A DNA stretch of 64,000 nt from an uncultured Clostridia bacterium (GCA_944388935.1 CALXKK010000001.1:126344-190343); one strand, 5' to 3'; counted from the stretch's first letter, positions 44,399 to 53,502 are shown. The notes: a model not told the origin generated them from the letters alone. Translations and numbers: made by a program.

Positions 44399-46621
44399 TT
44401 AAGATATCATTCTTAATTTATATTCTAAACCTGTGTTACGAATCTTTGTATCTGCATTTTGTATCATAAATCTTACCACATTATCGTTTCCAATTAATAT
44501 TAATAGTTTTTTAGCTCTTGTTAATCCTGTATATAATAAATTCCTTGTAAGAAGCATAGGAGATGACCCAGTAACTACCATTATTACAACATCAAATTCA
44601 CTACCTTGTGCCTTATGTACTGTTATTGCATATGCATGTTCTATTTGGTCCATATCGGAGAAAGCATACCACGCTTCTTTTTCGTCATCAAAGAAAATTT
44701 TTATTTGTTTGTTTATAAAATCTATTTTCTCTACCTTTCCAAGTTCTCCATTAAATATTCCTGTTCCGTTTTCATACTTTGCTGTTATGCCATTTCCTTT
44801 TTCCCAATAAATATCGTAATTATTTTTCACTTGCATAACTCTGTCGCCTTCTCTAAATACAACCTCTCCTACTTTTTTCTCGTTTTTCTTGCTATCTTCA
44901 GGATTTAATTCTTTCTGCAATCTTTTATTTAATTCTTTGGTTCCAAGCAATCCCTTTTTAGTTGGTGATAGAATTTGTATATTTTCGAAAAAGTCATAAT
45001 CTCCGAAATTCTTTAATTTTCCTTTACATAATGAAATTATTTGGTCCAACATAATGTCTTGACTTTTTTCTTTTATATAAAAGAAATCATCTTTTAAACC
45101 TTCTTGCTCTTCTTTACTTAAAAAGTATTCGCCATCATTTACCCTATGTGAATTAACAATAATCTTACTTTCTGCAGCTTGTCTAAAAATTTCATCCAAA
45201 AATATTGTTTTTATTCTTTTTGAATTTATTATATCTTTTAATACACTTCCTGGTCCAACAGATGGTAATTGGTCGGTATCTCCTACTAATACAAGCTTTG
45301 TACCTTGATATATTCCATTTAACAAATAGTTCATTAAATATATATCTACCATTGATGCTTCATCTACAATTATTACATCTGCATCTATTGGAGCTACATC
45401 ATAATTCATAATTGTAAATTCATTATCTTTTTCTATCTTTCCTATTTCTAGAAGCCTATGTAATGTTTTAGCTTCTTCCCCTGTCATTTCTGTCATTCTT
45501 TTTGCAGCTCGTCCTGTAGGTGCACATAATACAACTTTTCTTCCATGAGTTTTATAAATATCTATAACATTTTTTATAATTGTAGTTTTTCCTGTACCTG
45601 GTCCACCAGTGATTACCACTACATTGTTTGAATTTATTGCTTGTATTGCTTCTTTTTGCTTTTTAGATAAATTTATATTTCCTACTTTTTCTATCTTCTC
45701 TAGCTCTTTATTAAATCCATCTATTTTCTTTATATTTCGTGCTGAATCTAGCAATATAAGTTTACTTGCAATATTTGCTTCTGCCTCATATAATTCTTTG
45801 CTATAAACCCAATTTTCATCTTCTCTTTTTTCTATTACAATTTCTTCTTTTACATTTAAATCTATTAAACAATGCTCTATATCGTCTTCTTCCACTTTTA
45901 ATAGTTCTTTTACATATTTTATTAGATTTTCCTCTAGAGTACAGCAATGACCATTATATGATATTTTTATAAGTCCATATTTTATTCCACATTTAATTCT
46001 CTTATAATTATTTATTTCGAAACCATTTTCCAATGCATATTTATCTAATTTAGCAAAATCTATACCTTTTACTAAATCTATTAAAATATATGGATTAGAT
46101 TCTATTTCATCTATTGTTTGTGGTCCTAATTTTTTATAAATATTTTTTGCATTTGCAGGACTTATTCCAAAATTTCCTAAATATCCAACAATTTGCCAAA
46201 GGTCCCAATTTTCCACAAAAGATTCTGCCATTTCTATGGCTTTTTCTTTTGTAATTCCTTTTATTTGTGCTAATTTTTCTGGTTCAAATTTAAATACATT
46301 TATTGTATCTTCCCCAAAAGTCTTTACTATTTTTTTAGCTGTTGCAGGGCCAATACCTTTTATTGTACCATTTGATAAGTATTTTTCTAAAGAATCTAGG
46401 GTCTTAGGCATTATTTTTTCGAATGTTTCTACTTTAAATTGTCTTCCGTATTCTTTATGTGTTACAAAATTTCCTATTACTTTAATGTAATCTCCTTCTA
46501 TTAAAAAAGGCATATATCCTACAATTGTAATTGAATCTTCTTCATTTTCTAATATTCCAATTAAATAACTATTAACTTCATTTTGATATATAATTTCTGT
46601 TAGTTGTCCTGTTAATTCCAC
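44399..46621 (-). CDS. recD2: RecD2-type ATP-dependent DNA helicase
   Basis: This 740-residue helicase has an N-terminal OB-like segment, helix-hairpin-helix repeats (TIKGIGPATAKKIVKTFG, YLGNFGISPANAKNIYKKLG), Walker A GGPGTGKTT (about residue 340), Walker B VDEASMVD, motif III VGDTDQLPSVGPGSVL, and motif VI TVHKAQGSEFD with YTGLTRAKKLLIL. RecD2 proteins are 5'-3' superfamily 1B helicases found in bacteria without RecBC. They help repair and fork maintenance. The length is normal. It sits upstream of comF in the same direction. Nothing unusual was seen in the catalytic motifs. Confidence 0.95.
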   Translation of the reverse strand: MELTGQLTEIIYQNEVNSYLIGILENEEDSITIVGYMPFLIEGDYIKVIGNFVTHKEYGRQFKVETFEKIMPKTLDSLEKYLSNGTIKGIGPATAKKIVKTFGEDTINVFKFEPEKLAQIKGITKEKAIEMAESFVENWDLWQIVGYLGNFGISPANAKNIYKKLGPQTIDEIESNPYILIDLVKGIDFAKLDKYALENGFEINNYKRIKCGIKYGLIKISYNGHCCTLEENLIKYVKELLKVEEDDIEHCLIDLNVKEEIVIEKREDENWVYSKELYEAEANIASKLILLDSARNIKKIDGFNKELEKIEKVGNINLSKKQKEAIQAINSNNVVVITGGPGTGKTTIIKNVIDIYKTHGRKVVLCAPTGRAAKRMTEMTGEEAKTLHRLLEIGKIEKDNEFTIMNYDVAPIDADVIIVDEASMVDIYLMNYLLNGIYQGTKLVLVGDTDQLPSVGPGSVLKDIINSKRIKTIFLDEIFRQAAESKIIVNSHRVNDGEYFLSKEEQEGLKDDFFYIKEKSQDIMLDQIISLCKGKLKNFGDYDFFENIQILSPTKKGLLGTKELNKRLQKELNPEDSKKNEKKVGEVVFREGDRVMQVKNNYDIYWEKGNGITAKYENGTGIFNGELGKVEKIDFINKQIKIFFDDEKEAWYAFSDMDQIEHAYAITVHKAQGSEFDVVIMVVTGSSPMLLTRNLLYTGLTRAKKLLILIGNDNVVRFMIQNADTKIRNTGLEYKLRMIS

Positions 46622-46681
46622 TTTTTACCTCTTTTCCACACATTACAATAATTTTATCATATTAGTTAAATATTAACAATT

Positions 46682-47032
46682 TTATTTTGAAATTTCGTCC
46701 ATTATTTCCTTACATTCGTTCCAATCAGAAGCTTTTATAAAATTATAATCCTTTGATAATTTCGAAATTATTTTATATGTATCATCGCTAGAATCCAAAT
46801 CCACCATAATTATTCCTTTGGTTAATTCCTCTTTATTATGTAATAGTTTACAAATTATATTTCTAGTAAAACATTCTATTCTATCCTCTTGATTTTTAGC
46901 TGCTATTATTACATATATTCCATCTTGTTTAAATTTTGTACATGCAAAATAATATCTAATTGTTTTTGCAATTTCTATTAAACCATATAAGGCAAGTGTC
47001 CATAATATAGCATTTGGTATAAAATCTTGCAT
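46682..47032 (-). CDS. Small membrane-anchored protein with a partial GT-A-like fold
   Basis: This 116-residue protein has one N-terminal helix (about 8-30) and a soluble part that begins IYVIIAAKNQEDRIECFTR and contains IIMVDLDSSDDTYKIISKL. These resemble the first two strands of a family 2 glycosyltransferase, including a DLDSSDDT stretch similar to the DGSxDxT nucleotide loop. The protein ends before a catalytic DxD could occur, so it is probably not an active transferase. The ORF begins cleanly and shows no frameshift. It lies between recD2 and mreB. I do not know its function. Confidence 0.7.
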   Translation of the reverse strand: MQDFIPNAILWTLALYGLIEIAKTIRYYFACTKFKQDGIYVIIAAKNQEDRIECFTRNIICKLLHNKEELTKGIIMVDLDSSDDTYKIISKLSKDYNFIKASDWNECKEIMDEISK

Positions 47033-47111
47033 ATTATCACCTTCTTATATAGTATATGTTTTTCTTTATAAAGTGTTAAAATAATGCAAAATTTGTTTAA
47101 ACTTAGCACAA

Positions 47112-47145
47112 AAAGAAAAAACACTTTGCTTTTAAACAAAGTGTT
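47112..47145 (-). terminator. Intrinsic terminator after mreB
   Basis: AACACTTTG and CAAAGTGTT (47120-47128 and 47137-47145) form a 9-bp stem with an 8-base loop, followed on the minus strand by TTTTCTTTTT. It lies about 38 bases past the mreB stop. Confidence 0.85.
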
Positions 47146-47182
47146 GGTATATATAAACGAAGAGGGCTATTCTTCATTGATA

Positions 47183-48187
47183 TTATTTTCTTGTTTTTCC
47201 GTCAAGTGCATCAAGATTGTCCAATGCTTTTCCTGTTCCTAATGCTACACAAGAAATTGCATCTTCTGCTATCATGACATTTATTCCTGTTTTTTCTTGT
47301 AATAATTTGTCTAATCCATCTACTAAGCAACCTCCACCTGTCATATAGATTCCTCTATCACTTATGTCTGATGAAAGTTCTGGTGGAGTTTTTTCTAATA
47401 CAGAATGAACTGCATCTACAATCATCATTGCTGGTTCTATTAAAGCTTCTAACATTTCGCTAGAATATACTGTTATTGTTTTTGGTAAACCAGTTGATAA
47501 ATCTCTTCCTCTAATATCCATTTCTACATCTTGAATTTTTGGATAAACACAACCAATATTTATTTTTAAATCTTCTGCTGTTCTTTCACCTATCATTATA
47601 TTGTGTTTTCTTTTTATGTATTTTACTATTGCTTCATCTAGTTTATCTCCTGCAACTTTTAGGGATGTGCTTACAACAGATCCACCTAAAGATATTACAG
47701 CAATATCTGTAGTTCCACCACCAATATCTACAATCATATTTCCACATGGTTTTGATATATCTATTCCAGCTCCTATTGCTGCGGCTATTGGTTCTTCTAT
47801 TAAATATACTTTACGAGCTCCTGCTTGTGATGCTGCATCTATTACTGCTCTTTTTTCTACTTCTGTTACTTGAGAAGGTATACATATCATAATTCTTGGT
47901 GCAAATATAAATTTTCCACACACTTTATTTATAAAATATTTTAACATCTTTTCTGTTACAGTATAATCTGATATAACCCCATCTCTTAATGGTCTTGTAG
48001 CTATGATATTTCCCGGTGTTCTTCCTAACATTCTTCTAGCTTCCTGTCCAACAGCAAGAACGTCTCCAGAATTTTTATCCACAGCAACAACAGAAGGTTC
48101 TCTTAAAACAATACCTTTCCCTTTAACATATGCAATTACTGTCGCTGTACCTAAATCTATTCCTATATCTTGACCAAAACCAAACAT
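47183..48187 (-). CDS. mreB: MreB/Mbl-type rod shape-determining actin homologue
   Basis: This 334-residue protein has the actin-fold motifs of MreB: IGIDLGTATVIAYVKGKGIV, PSVVAVDK, TRPLRDGVISDY, IEEPIAAAIGAGIDI, GNMIVDIGGGTTDIAVIS, and YMTGGGCLVDGLDKLL. It forms membrane-associated filaments that guide side-wall synthesis in rod-shaped cells. The usual mreC and mreD partners are not adjacent. Position alone and the FGFGQDIGIDLG start suggest a Mbl- or MreBH-like extra copy rather than the gene of a classical mreBCD operon. GGAG lies before the ATG. A terminator follows. Confidence 0.95.
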   Translation of the reverse strand: MFGFGQDIGIDLGTATVIAYVKGKGIVLREPSVVAVDKNSGDVLAVGQEARRMLGRTPGNIIATRPLRDGVISDYTVTEKMLKYFINKVCGKFIFAPRIMICIPSQVTEVEKRAVIDAASQAGARKVYLIEEPIAAAIGAGIDISKPCGNMIVDIGGGTTDIAVISLGGSVVSTSLKVAGDKLDEAIVKYIKRKHNIMIGERTAEDLKINIGCVYPKIQDVEMDIRGRDLSTGLPKTITVYSSEMLEALIEPAMMIVDAVHSVLEKTPPELSSDISDRGIYMTGGGCLVDGLDKLLQEKTGINVMIAEDAISCVALGTGKALDNLDALDGKTRK

Positions 48188-48251
48188 TAATATTCTCCTT
48201 TTCTTTCATTATTACAAGTCTGTTACAATTATATTACAAAAATTTTAAAAT

Positions 48252-48292
48252 AGCAATAAAAATATTTATATATTTTATATATTTTTATTGCT
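48252..48292 (-). terminator. Intrinsic terminator of the unknown operon
   Basis: AGCAATAAAAATAT (48252-48265) and its exact complement (48279-48292) make a 14-bp AT-rich stem, followed by TTTTAAAATTTTTG on the minus strand. It lies about 80 bases past the stop of the 48371-48883 gene. Confidence 0.7.
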
Positions 48293-48370
48293 ACTTAAAT
48301 ATATTACAATGATATTTATAAAATTTCAAGTATTTTCACAAGTTTAATTTATTTTATCGATTAAAAATTA

Positions 48371-48883
48371 CTAGAATGGGAAAAGACCAAATAAGTATCC
48401 TACTGGCATATAATAAATTACTATTAGACCTCCTACAAATAAAGCCATTTTTTGAGTCTTCGTAAGTTCTATATCTATTGGATTTAGTAAATAATCTGGT
48501 GCAGTATCTGACATTGAAATTTCTACTCTTTCCGTTCCTTCACATTTATATCTTATAGTAAAATACTGACTTTCATTAGGCTCCAATTTAAAAATTTGAG
48601 CATATCCAGTATTTATGTTATTCCCATATTCAGAATAACAGTCTAATTTTATGTATTTATTTTCTATCGTACTTCCAGTATTATTAGTTATACATCCATA
48701 AATATATCCATTTGCATTTGTAGCTTTTGAATCTATTATTTCTATTTGTGGACTTTCAAATAACACATCACAATTCTTTGGTTTGTACATTGATAATATT
48801 ATTAATTTAGACATTACTGTAACAAATATAAATAATGCAACCACTAATAATATATACTTTAAATATTGTTTAAACTTATCCAT
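48371..48883 (-). CDS. Membrane protein with an extracytoplasmic beta-rich domain, unknown
   Basis: This 170-residue protein has an N-terminal helix (about 8-30), a beta-rich extracytoplasmic domain of about 100 residues, and a C-terminal helix ending in VGYLFGLFPF. The middle part (ATNANGYIYGCITNNTGSTI, LDCYSEYGNNINTGYAQIFKL, EPNESQYFTIRY) resembles FxLYD-type domains in Gram-positive surface proteins, which are built on similar TGxVxN and F-x-L-x-P phrases. Two Cys residues in that part could form a disulfide. It is the last gene of the four-gene operon between mreB and pyk. Its function is unknown. Confidence 0.7.
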   Translation of the reverse strand: MDKFKQYLKYILLVVALFIFVTVMSKLIILSMYKPKNCDVLFESPQIEIIDSKATNANGYIYGCITNNTGSTIENKYIKLDCYSEYGNNINTGYAQIFKLEPNESQYFTIRYKCEGTERVEISMSDTAPDYLLNPIDIELTKTQKMALFVGGLIVIYYMPVGYLFGLFPF

Positions 48884-48896
48884 TTTTTTACTCCTT

Positions 48897-49274
48897 TTAT
48901 TTCTTTATAAATTCTCCCACTTTATCTACCATATATTTATACATAAAATCGATAGTACCTGCTAAATACTCTAAGTCCTCTATTTTTACATCACTCATAT
49001 TTACGTCATTATATTCTGCATTTATTACTTGCATATTATTTTCTAAAAATTTATCTCTATCTATATATGTTTCTAATATATTTATTACTGATGAATCTGG
49101 CATATCCATATTATATTTGGTTTTTATATACTTTATATTAATATATTCCAACATTGCTGCTAATTTATAATAAGCTTCTCTATAGTCTTCTTTTTCTATT
49201 AAATTTTCTATTACTGATAATTTCTCTTTAAGATAATCGTTTTTTTCTAAATTTTCTATAATCTCTTTATCCAT
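48897..49274 (-). CDS. Small acidic helical protein, unknown function
   Basis: This 125-residue protein is predicted to be almost all alpha-helix and is rich in Glu, Asp, Lys and Ile. It has no signal peptide, no membrane segment and no Cys pair. YREAYYKLAAMLEYINIKYI suggests a four-helix or HEPN-like bundle, although the catalytic R-x4-H motif of HEPN RNases is absent. Its start overlaps the stop of the 346-residue gene by one base, so the two are probably translated in a coupled way and may act together. Upstream residues give no family I recognise. Confidence 0.72.
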   Translation of the reverse strand: MDKEIIENLEKNDYLKEKLSVIENLIEKEDYREAYYKLAAMLEYINIKYIKTKYNMDMPDSSVINILETYIDRDKFLENNMQVINAEYNDVNMSDVKIEDLEYLAGTIDFMYKYMVDKVGEFIKK

Positions 49275-50314
49275 TATCTTGCATCCCCCTTTGTGCCTTC
49301 ATTCTTACTATAAAGTTCTGCAATTTCATCTTTTGTTAATCCTGCTTTTACAGCTATCTCGTGTGCGTCTTGACGATTTTTTAATCCTCTTAAAGCCTCT
49401 ACTAAATTGTTAGCATTTACATACATAAAATATTCTTGATATTCTGATGTTCCATCCATTAGTAAAACATTATCCTTTTGATAAATTGGATATCTATATT
49501 TATGGTCTGATAATTCTGAAACAAGCCTTGAATCAAAAATATGTACAGACATTTGACCAAAGCAAGGTACATCCATAACAAATAAAGTATTTTTACTACC
49601 ATCCTTATCTTTTGTTCTTTTGATTCCATAAGATTGTGTATCATCTTGCTTTAACATATCTATTTCTTCTGCTATTGCTCTATCTTTTATACTCATACAA
49701 TTGATATAAGCTTTACTTAGCACATCATATCCACTTTTTCTTAGCGTTTCTATTTCATCAATGCTTATACCTAACTTTCCCAAGCTCCTTTGAATTATTT
49801 GCATACCTTTAGTATTACCACTTTCTTCTGCAACAAAATATCTATGTGCATTTAATACTATTCTATTTATTTTATCTTTATTTCTTAAATTATGCATTAG
49901 TGATGGATAAGCTTCGTTTCGTTTATTGGCATCACTAATCATATCATATACTAACCTTTTTTGAGCATCCCTACATATATGTGCCAAACGATTAGAATAA
50001 AATATTTCTAAAGCTTTTTCTGTTGTTTCTATACCTATAGCTGATTCTACCATATCGGGCAAATTAAAATCGCTTGGTAATCTAACCTGTCTATCTAATG
50101 GCTTTCTTCCTTCTAATTTATTAAACTGTGCTTTATAAGTTGGATATATATCTTCTATAGTTTTTGCAATAAATTCTAACCTAGAGATATCATCTAATTT
50201 ATCATATTTTTCTAAATCAAATTCATCTCCATGTCTTGTAAAGAAACCAACTATTTTATTAGTTCTAGCTCTTCTCATTGCTCTATCTAAATTAGAAAAA
50301 TTCATATCCTTCAT
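49274..50314 (-). CDS. Cytoplasmic protein of unknown function, 346 residues
   Basis: The protein is soluble and mostly helical in its N-terminal two-thirds, with many Arg and Asp residues (SNLDRAMRRARTNKIVGFFT, IEDIYPTYKAQFNKLEGRKP). The C-terminal third contains a beta-rich section (NTLFVMDVPCFGQMSVHIFD, KYRYPIYQKDNVLLMDGTSE) and ends in a helical tail (DAHEIAVKAGLTKDEIAELY) that looks like a small degenerate helix-turn-helix. I do not recognise the family. It overlaps the next gene by one base. It follows a GC-richer small gene and a GC-rich hairpin. Possible origins include a phage or conjugative element, but no other mobile gene is near. Confidence 0.75.
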   Translation of the reverse strand: MKDMNFSNLDRAMRRARTNKIVGFFTRHGDEFDLEKYDKLDDISRLEFIAKTIEDIYPTYKAQFNKLEGRKPLDRQVRLPSDFNLPDMVESAIGIETTEKALEIFYSNRLAHICRDAQKRLVYDMISDANKRNEAYPSLMHNLRNKDKINRIVLNAHRYFVAEESGNTKGMQIIQRSLGKLGISIDEIETLRKSGYDVLSKAYINCMSIKDRAIAEEIDMLKQDDTQSYGIKRTKDKDGSKNTLFVMDVPCFGQMSVHIFDSRLVSELSDHKYRYPIYQKDNVLLMDGTSEYQEYFMYVNANNLVEALRGLKNRQDAHEIAVKAGLTKDEIAELYSKNEGTKGDAR

Positions 50315-50335
50315 AACACCACCTTTTTATAAAGA

Positions 50336-50358
50336 GGGGGCGGAACAATGCCCGCCCG
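50336..50358 (-). terminator. GC-rich hairpin between the 87- and 346-residue genes
   Basis: GGGCGG (50338-50343) and CCGCCC (50352-50357) form a 6-bp all-GC stem with an 8-base loop, followed on the minus strand by CCTCTTTATAAAAAGG. The tail is poor in T, so it may only attenuate transcription or protect an mRNA end. Confidence 0.5.
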
Positions 50359-50362
50359 TGTT

Positions 50363-50626
50363 TTAGCGCGTTAGCGACTTGACCTGCTCAAGATAAGACT
50401 TAAGCAAGTCTATGTCCTCTTGTGTTATGCCTTCGCATGACAACTCTATGTCGCGCATAACATCATCGGCTGCTTTTTGGAGATCTAACAGCTTGTACAA
50501 CAAGTTACGTCTCCTAATAGCAATTTTTTCATCGCTAACAGCTTCCTTTGGAGTTTTTTCCTTGAATTCTTTAATAATAGAATCCAACTCCGAAACAATT
50601 GCTGTCGCTTCCTGTTGCCTATCCAT
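50363..50626 (-). CDS. Small coiled-coil protein, GC-richer than its surroundings
   Basis: This 87-residue protein is predicted to be two long helices forming an antiparallel coiled coil (TAIVSELDSIIKEFKEKTPK, RRNLLYKLLDLQKAADDVMR). It has a charged surface and no membrane segment. The DNA from about 50336 to 50630 is clearly richer in G and C than the rest of the window, with codons such as CGC and GCC otherwise rare here, which suggests foreign origin or special selection. GAGGAGG precedes the ATG. It is the first gene after a strong promoter at 50669-50697 and lies upstream of three unknown genes. No family recognised. Confidence 0.75.
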   Translation of the reverse strand: MDRQQEATAIVSELDSIIKEFKEKTPKEAVSDEKIAIRRRNLLYKLLDLQKAADDVMRDIELSCEGITQEDIDLLKSYLEQVKSLTR

Positions 50627-50668
50627 GTTTCAACCTCCTCTACTATACTATGCTGTATTACCGTTTTA

Positions 50669-50697
50669 ATTATAGCATATTTTTCTATTTATGTAAA
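50669..50697 (-). promoter_or_regulatory. Strong extended -10 promoter of the unknown operon
   Basis: On the minus strand TTTACA (50692-50697), a 17-base spacer and a perfect TATAAT (50669-50674), with TG one base before the -10 box. It sits about 40 bases ahead of the 87-residue gene and directly after the pyk terminator. Confidence 0.8.
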
Positions 50698-50720
50698 TTA
50701 TTTGTTTATTTTAAGAAAAG

Positions 50721-50762
50721 AAAAAAAGAAACTATTAAGTATAATACTTAATAATTTCTTTT
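50721..50762 (-). terminator. Intrinsic terminator after pyk
   Basis: AAGAAA...TTTCTT and TATTAAGTAT...ATACTTAATA arms form a long imperfect AT-rich stem, followed on the minus strand by seven T. It lies 16 bases past the pyruvate kinase stop. Confidence 0.8.
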
Positions 50763-50777
50763 TATTTGCATTACTAA

Positions 50778-52235
50778 TTAGATTTTTAAGATTCCACCAA
50801 CTGTTTTGTTAACAGCATATTTTGATTTCTCTTTGCTTACTATTTGTGGTCCTCCACATAATGCAGCTTTGTCTCCAATTTGTAAATATCCTCTTTTTAT
50901 AATTTGCTCTAGACCTTTTTCTATTGTATCATCTATGTCTTCTCCGTCTCTAACTAATATTGGGCAAACATTCCATAATGGTCCTAATTGATTATATACT
51001 TTTTCTGAATCTGTTATAGCAAATATTGGGCAAGCTGGTCCATAACCTGCTAATCTTCTTGCTGAATTTCCTGTATGTGTATAATCTATTATAGCATCTG
51101 CATTAATATCTCTTGCTGTTACACAAGTTGTGTAAGCTGCATGTGATTCTATATCAGCATTTTGTATATTCCAATCTTTTCTAGTAAATCTCTTCCAATA
51201 ATTGATTGTAGGTTCTACACTTTTTGCTATTTTAACCATTGCTTGTACACAATCTATTGGATAAGAACCCATAGCTGTTTCTCCAGAAAGCATTACGCAT
51301 CCTGTACGATCGTATATAGCGTTTGCAACGTCACTTACTTCTGCTCTTGTAGGTAATGGGTTATTTGTCATACTCTCTAACATTTGTGTAGCTGTTATAA
51401 CTAATTTTCCTTCTTCGTTACATCTCTTAATGAATCTCTTTTGAACAACTGGTACTTCTTCGAATGGAACTTCTACAGCCATATCACCACGAGCTACCAT
51501 TATACCATCACAAGCTGCTAATATTTCTTCGAAATTATCTATACCTTCTTGGTTTTCTATTTTAGCTAAGATTTTTACATCTTTTCCACCGTTGTCATCT
51601 AATACTTTACGCATTTCTGCAATATCTTCTTTGTTTCTAACAAATGAAGCTGAAACATAATCAAATCCTGCTCTTGCACCATTTGCTAAGTCATTGATAT
51701 CTTTAGGGCTTAAGAATGGTATTTTTACAGAAACTCCAGGAACATTTATACTTTTTCTTGATCCTGCTCCTCCGCCAACTACTACTGTTCCAACGATATC
51801 TTGTCCTTTTATTTCATCAACTTTTACTTGAATTTTTCCATCATCTATTAATATTAGATTTCCAGGTTTTACATCTTTGTATAGGTCTTTGTAAGAAACT
51901 GATGTTCCTTCTTCATCTCCTAATCTGTCATCATTGAAGAATGTATATTTTTGTCCTGCTTTTAATTGAACTTTAACATCTCTTCCTGCTTTGTTTAATG
52001 CTGTTCTAATTTCTGGTCCTTTTGTATCTAGCATTATAGAAACTGGCAAACCTAATTTCTTTCTAATCTCGAAAAATCTTTCGATTTTGTCTTTTTGTTC
52101 ATCATAATCTCCATGAGAGAAATTAATTCTTGCAATAGACATTCCAGCTTTCATTAATTCTTCCATTCTATTTTCTGAAGCTGGTCCTATTGTACATACA
52201 ATATTTGTTTTTCTAAAATACTTTCTTTCTTTCAC
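50778..52235 (-). CDS. pyk: Pyruvate kinase
   Basis: This 485-residue enzyme has all catalytic signatures: TNIVCTIGPASENRMEELMK, ARINFSHGDYDEQ, MLDTKGPEIRT, the metal and phosphate motif AKIENQEGIDNFEEILAACD with GIMVARGDMAVEV, and MLSGETAMGSYP. It converts phosphoenolpyruvate and ADP to pyruvate and ATP, the last step of glycolysis. The protein ends at GGILKI and lacks the C-terminal PEP-utiliser extension seen in some Gram-positive pyruvate kinases. It has its own promoter and terminator, so it is a single-gene unit. GGAGGTAA precedes the ATG. Confidence 0.98.
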   Translation of the reverse strand: MKERKYFRKTNIVCTIGPASENRMEELMKAGMSIARINFSHGDYDEQKDKIERFFEIRKKLGLPVSIMLDTKGPEIRTALNKAGRDVKVQLKAGQKYTFFNDDRLGDEEGTSVSYKDLYKDVKPGNLILIDDGKIQVKVDEIKGQDIVGTVVVGGGAGSRKSINVPGVSVKIPFLSPKDINDLANGARAGFDYVSASFVRNKEDIAEMRKVLDDNGGKDVKILAKIENQEGIDNFEEILAACDGIMVARGDMAVEVPFEEVPVVQKRFIKRCNEEGKLVITATQMLESMTNNPLPTRAEVSDVANAIYDRTGCVMLSGETAMGSYPIDCVQAMVKIAKSVEPTINYWKRFTRKDWNIQNADIESHAAYTTCVTARDINADAIIDYTHTGNSARRLAGYGPACPIFAITDSEKVYNQLGPLWNVCPILVRDGEDIDDTIEKGLEQIIKRGYLQIGDKAALCGGPQIVSKEKSKYAVNKTVGGILKI

Positions 52236-52269
52236 AATAATTACCTCCTAGAATTTGACACTAGAAGGT

Positions 52270-52298
52270 ATTATATCATAAAAGATTTTCGTTCACAA
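52270..52298 (-). promoter_or_regulatory. Promoter of pyk
   Basis: On the minus strand TTGTGA (52293-52298), a 17-base spacer and TATAAT (52270-52275) with an upstream TG. It lies about 35 bases ahead of the pyruvate kinase ATG. Confidence 0.7.
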
Positions 52299-52318
52299 TA
52301 CATTTTTCAACATTTTTT

Positions 52319-53431
52319 TCATTTATTTATTGCTTCGTCCATTACTTTGCTTAAATACTTCATACTGTTTAAGCATTGTTCCATAGTATTTCCTGTTGCT
52401 CCTATCTCCATTATTGTTGCAGCTTTTGCTACATGTTGATTATATCTAGAATTTCTTACCATTATTGGTTTAAATAATCCTGGATATAACTCATTACCCT
52501 TTTCTGCAATTTTTATTGCATATTTTAAATTTTGAACCCAATTAGGATGTGTAAGACCACCACCATCTGTTCCTATTACAAACATTATTTGAGCTACATA
52601 ATCATCACCAATTTTTACTGTAGGTGCATACGTACCACTTGCTCCTACCGCATCTCTATGTAAATCTATAACAATTTGAGTGTTTGGATTTGCTACTAAA
52701 TCATTTTTTATACTAGTAAGTGATCTGTTATATGAACCACTATATGCTGGATAATCATGATATGTTTCATCATGAATTACGTTAAATCCATAATTTGTTA
52801 ATCTATCTTTTAGCTCTCTTCCTACTCTTACAACAGAAAAATTCAAATCAGTTGTTCTAAAGTTTCCAGTCTGTGTATATTCATAGCCAGGGCTTGGCGT
52901 ATAGCTCTCACAAGTATGTGTATGATAAATTATAACATCTTTTTTATCTTCTAGCTCTATATTTGGTACTAGCATATCTTCTGTTAATTCGTATTTTGAT
53001 TCATTCTTTATTTTTACTCCATTATACTCATTTGTATATTTATTATTTATATTACTAGTATCTACAACTTCTGTAGTTAAACCTGTTTTGGCTTCTTCTA
53101 AAGTACTATCTGTTTGTGTATTGTCATTTGTTTGGTTCTGCTCATTATTTGCTACTTCCATATTTTCGCTAGTATTGGATTTTATATATTGACTCATCTT
53201 AAGTTCTGAATTTAATATTTCTTCTGTGTTATCTCTATCTATACTTTTTAACTCTTTTAACGAATTGCCATTAGTAGCGATTATAGTATCTTCTATAACA
53301 GGAAGAAATGATACATTCTTTATTTTGTCTTTTCCTACTAATATCATTTTAATTATTATCATTAGCAAAAATGCTATTATAACTAAAGTCATAATAGCAT
53401 TTTTTGCTTTTATCACCTTCATATTTACCAT
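52319..53431 (-). CDS. spoIIP: Stage II sporulation protein P (SpoIIP)
   Basis: This protein of about 370 residues has an N-terminal helix (about 13-32), a Thr/Asn-rich linker, and the SpoIIP amidase/endopeptidase domain. DVIIYHTHTCESYTP and TQIVIDLHRDAVG carry the metal-binding His residues, and KAATIMEIGATGNT the catalytic Glu. It degrades septal peptidoglycan during forespore engulfment with SpoIID and SpoIIM, which are not in the window. ATG at 53431 is chosen because AAGGGTG lies 9 bases upstream; a longer frame from 53476 has no ribosome site. With spoVT it shows sporulation ability. Expected to be sigma-E dependent. Confidence 0.95.
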   Translation of the reverse strand: MVNMKVIKAKNAIMTLVIIAFLLMIIIKMILVGKDKIKNVSFLPVIEDTIIATNGNSLKELKSIDRDNTEEILNSELKMSQYIKSNTSENMEVANNEQNQTNDNTQTDSTLEEAKTGLTTEVVDTSNINNKYTNEYNGVKIKNESKYELTEDMLVPNIELEDKKDVIIYHTHTCESYTPSPGYEYTQTGNFRTTDLNFSVVRVGRELKDRLTNYGFNVIHDETYHDYPAYSGSYNRSLTSIKNDLVANPNTQIVIDLHRDAVGASGTYAPTVKIGDDYVAQIMFVIGTDGGGLTHPNWVQNLKYAIKIAEKGNELYPGLFKPIMVRNSRYNQHVAKAATIMEIGATGNTMEQCLNSMKYLSKVMDEAINK

Positions 53432-53502
53432 AAAATTTTCACCCTTGTACAAATACTTAATATTATATATATTCAATTTTTATGAAAATATGACAAGTAT
53501 TA

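Noticed and set aside
46682-47032. Truncated glycosyltransferase pseudogene
   Set aside because: The ORF has its own start, a membrane helix and a clean stop, and no remaining glycosyltransferase sequence follows. It is kept as a small gene of unknown function.
48371-50626. Prophage remnant between mreB and pyk
   Set aside because: The genes are unknown and one is GC-richer, but no integrase, structural, lysis or attachment-site feature was found. It is kept as an unknown operon.
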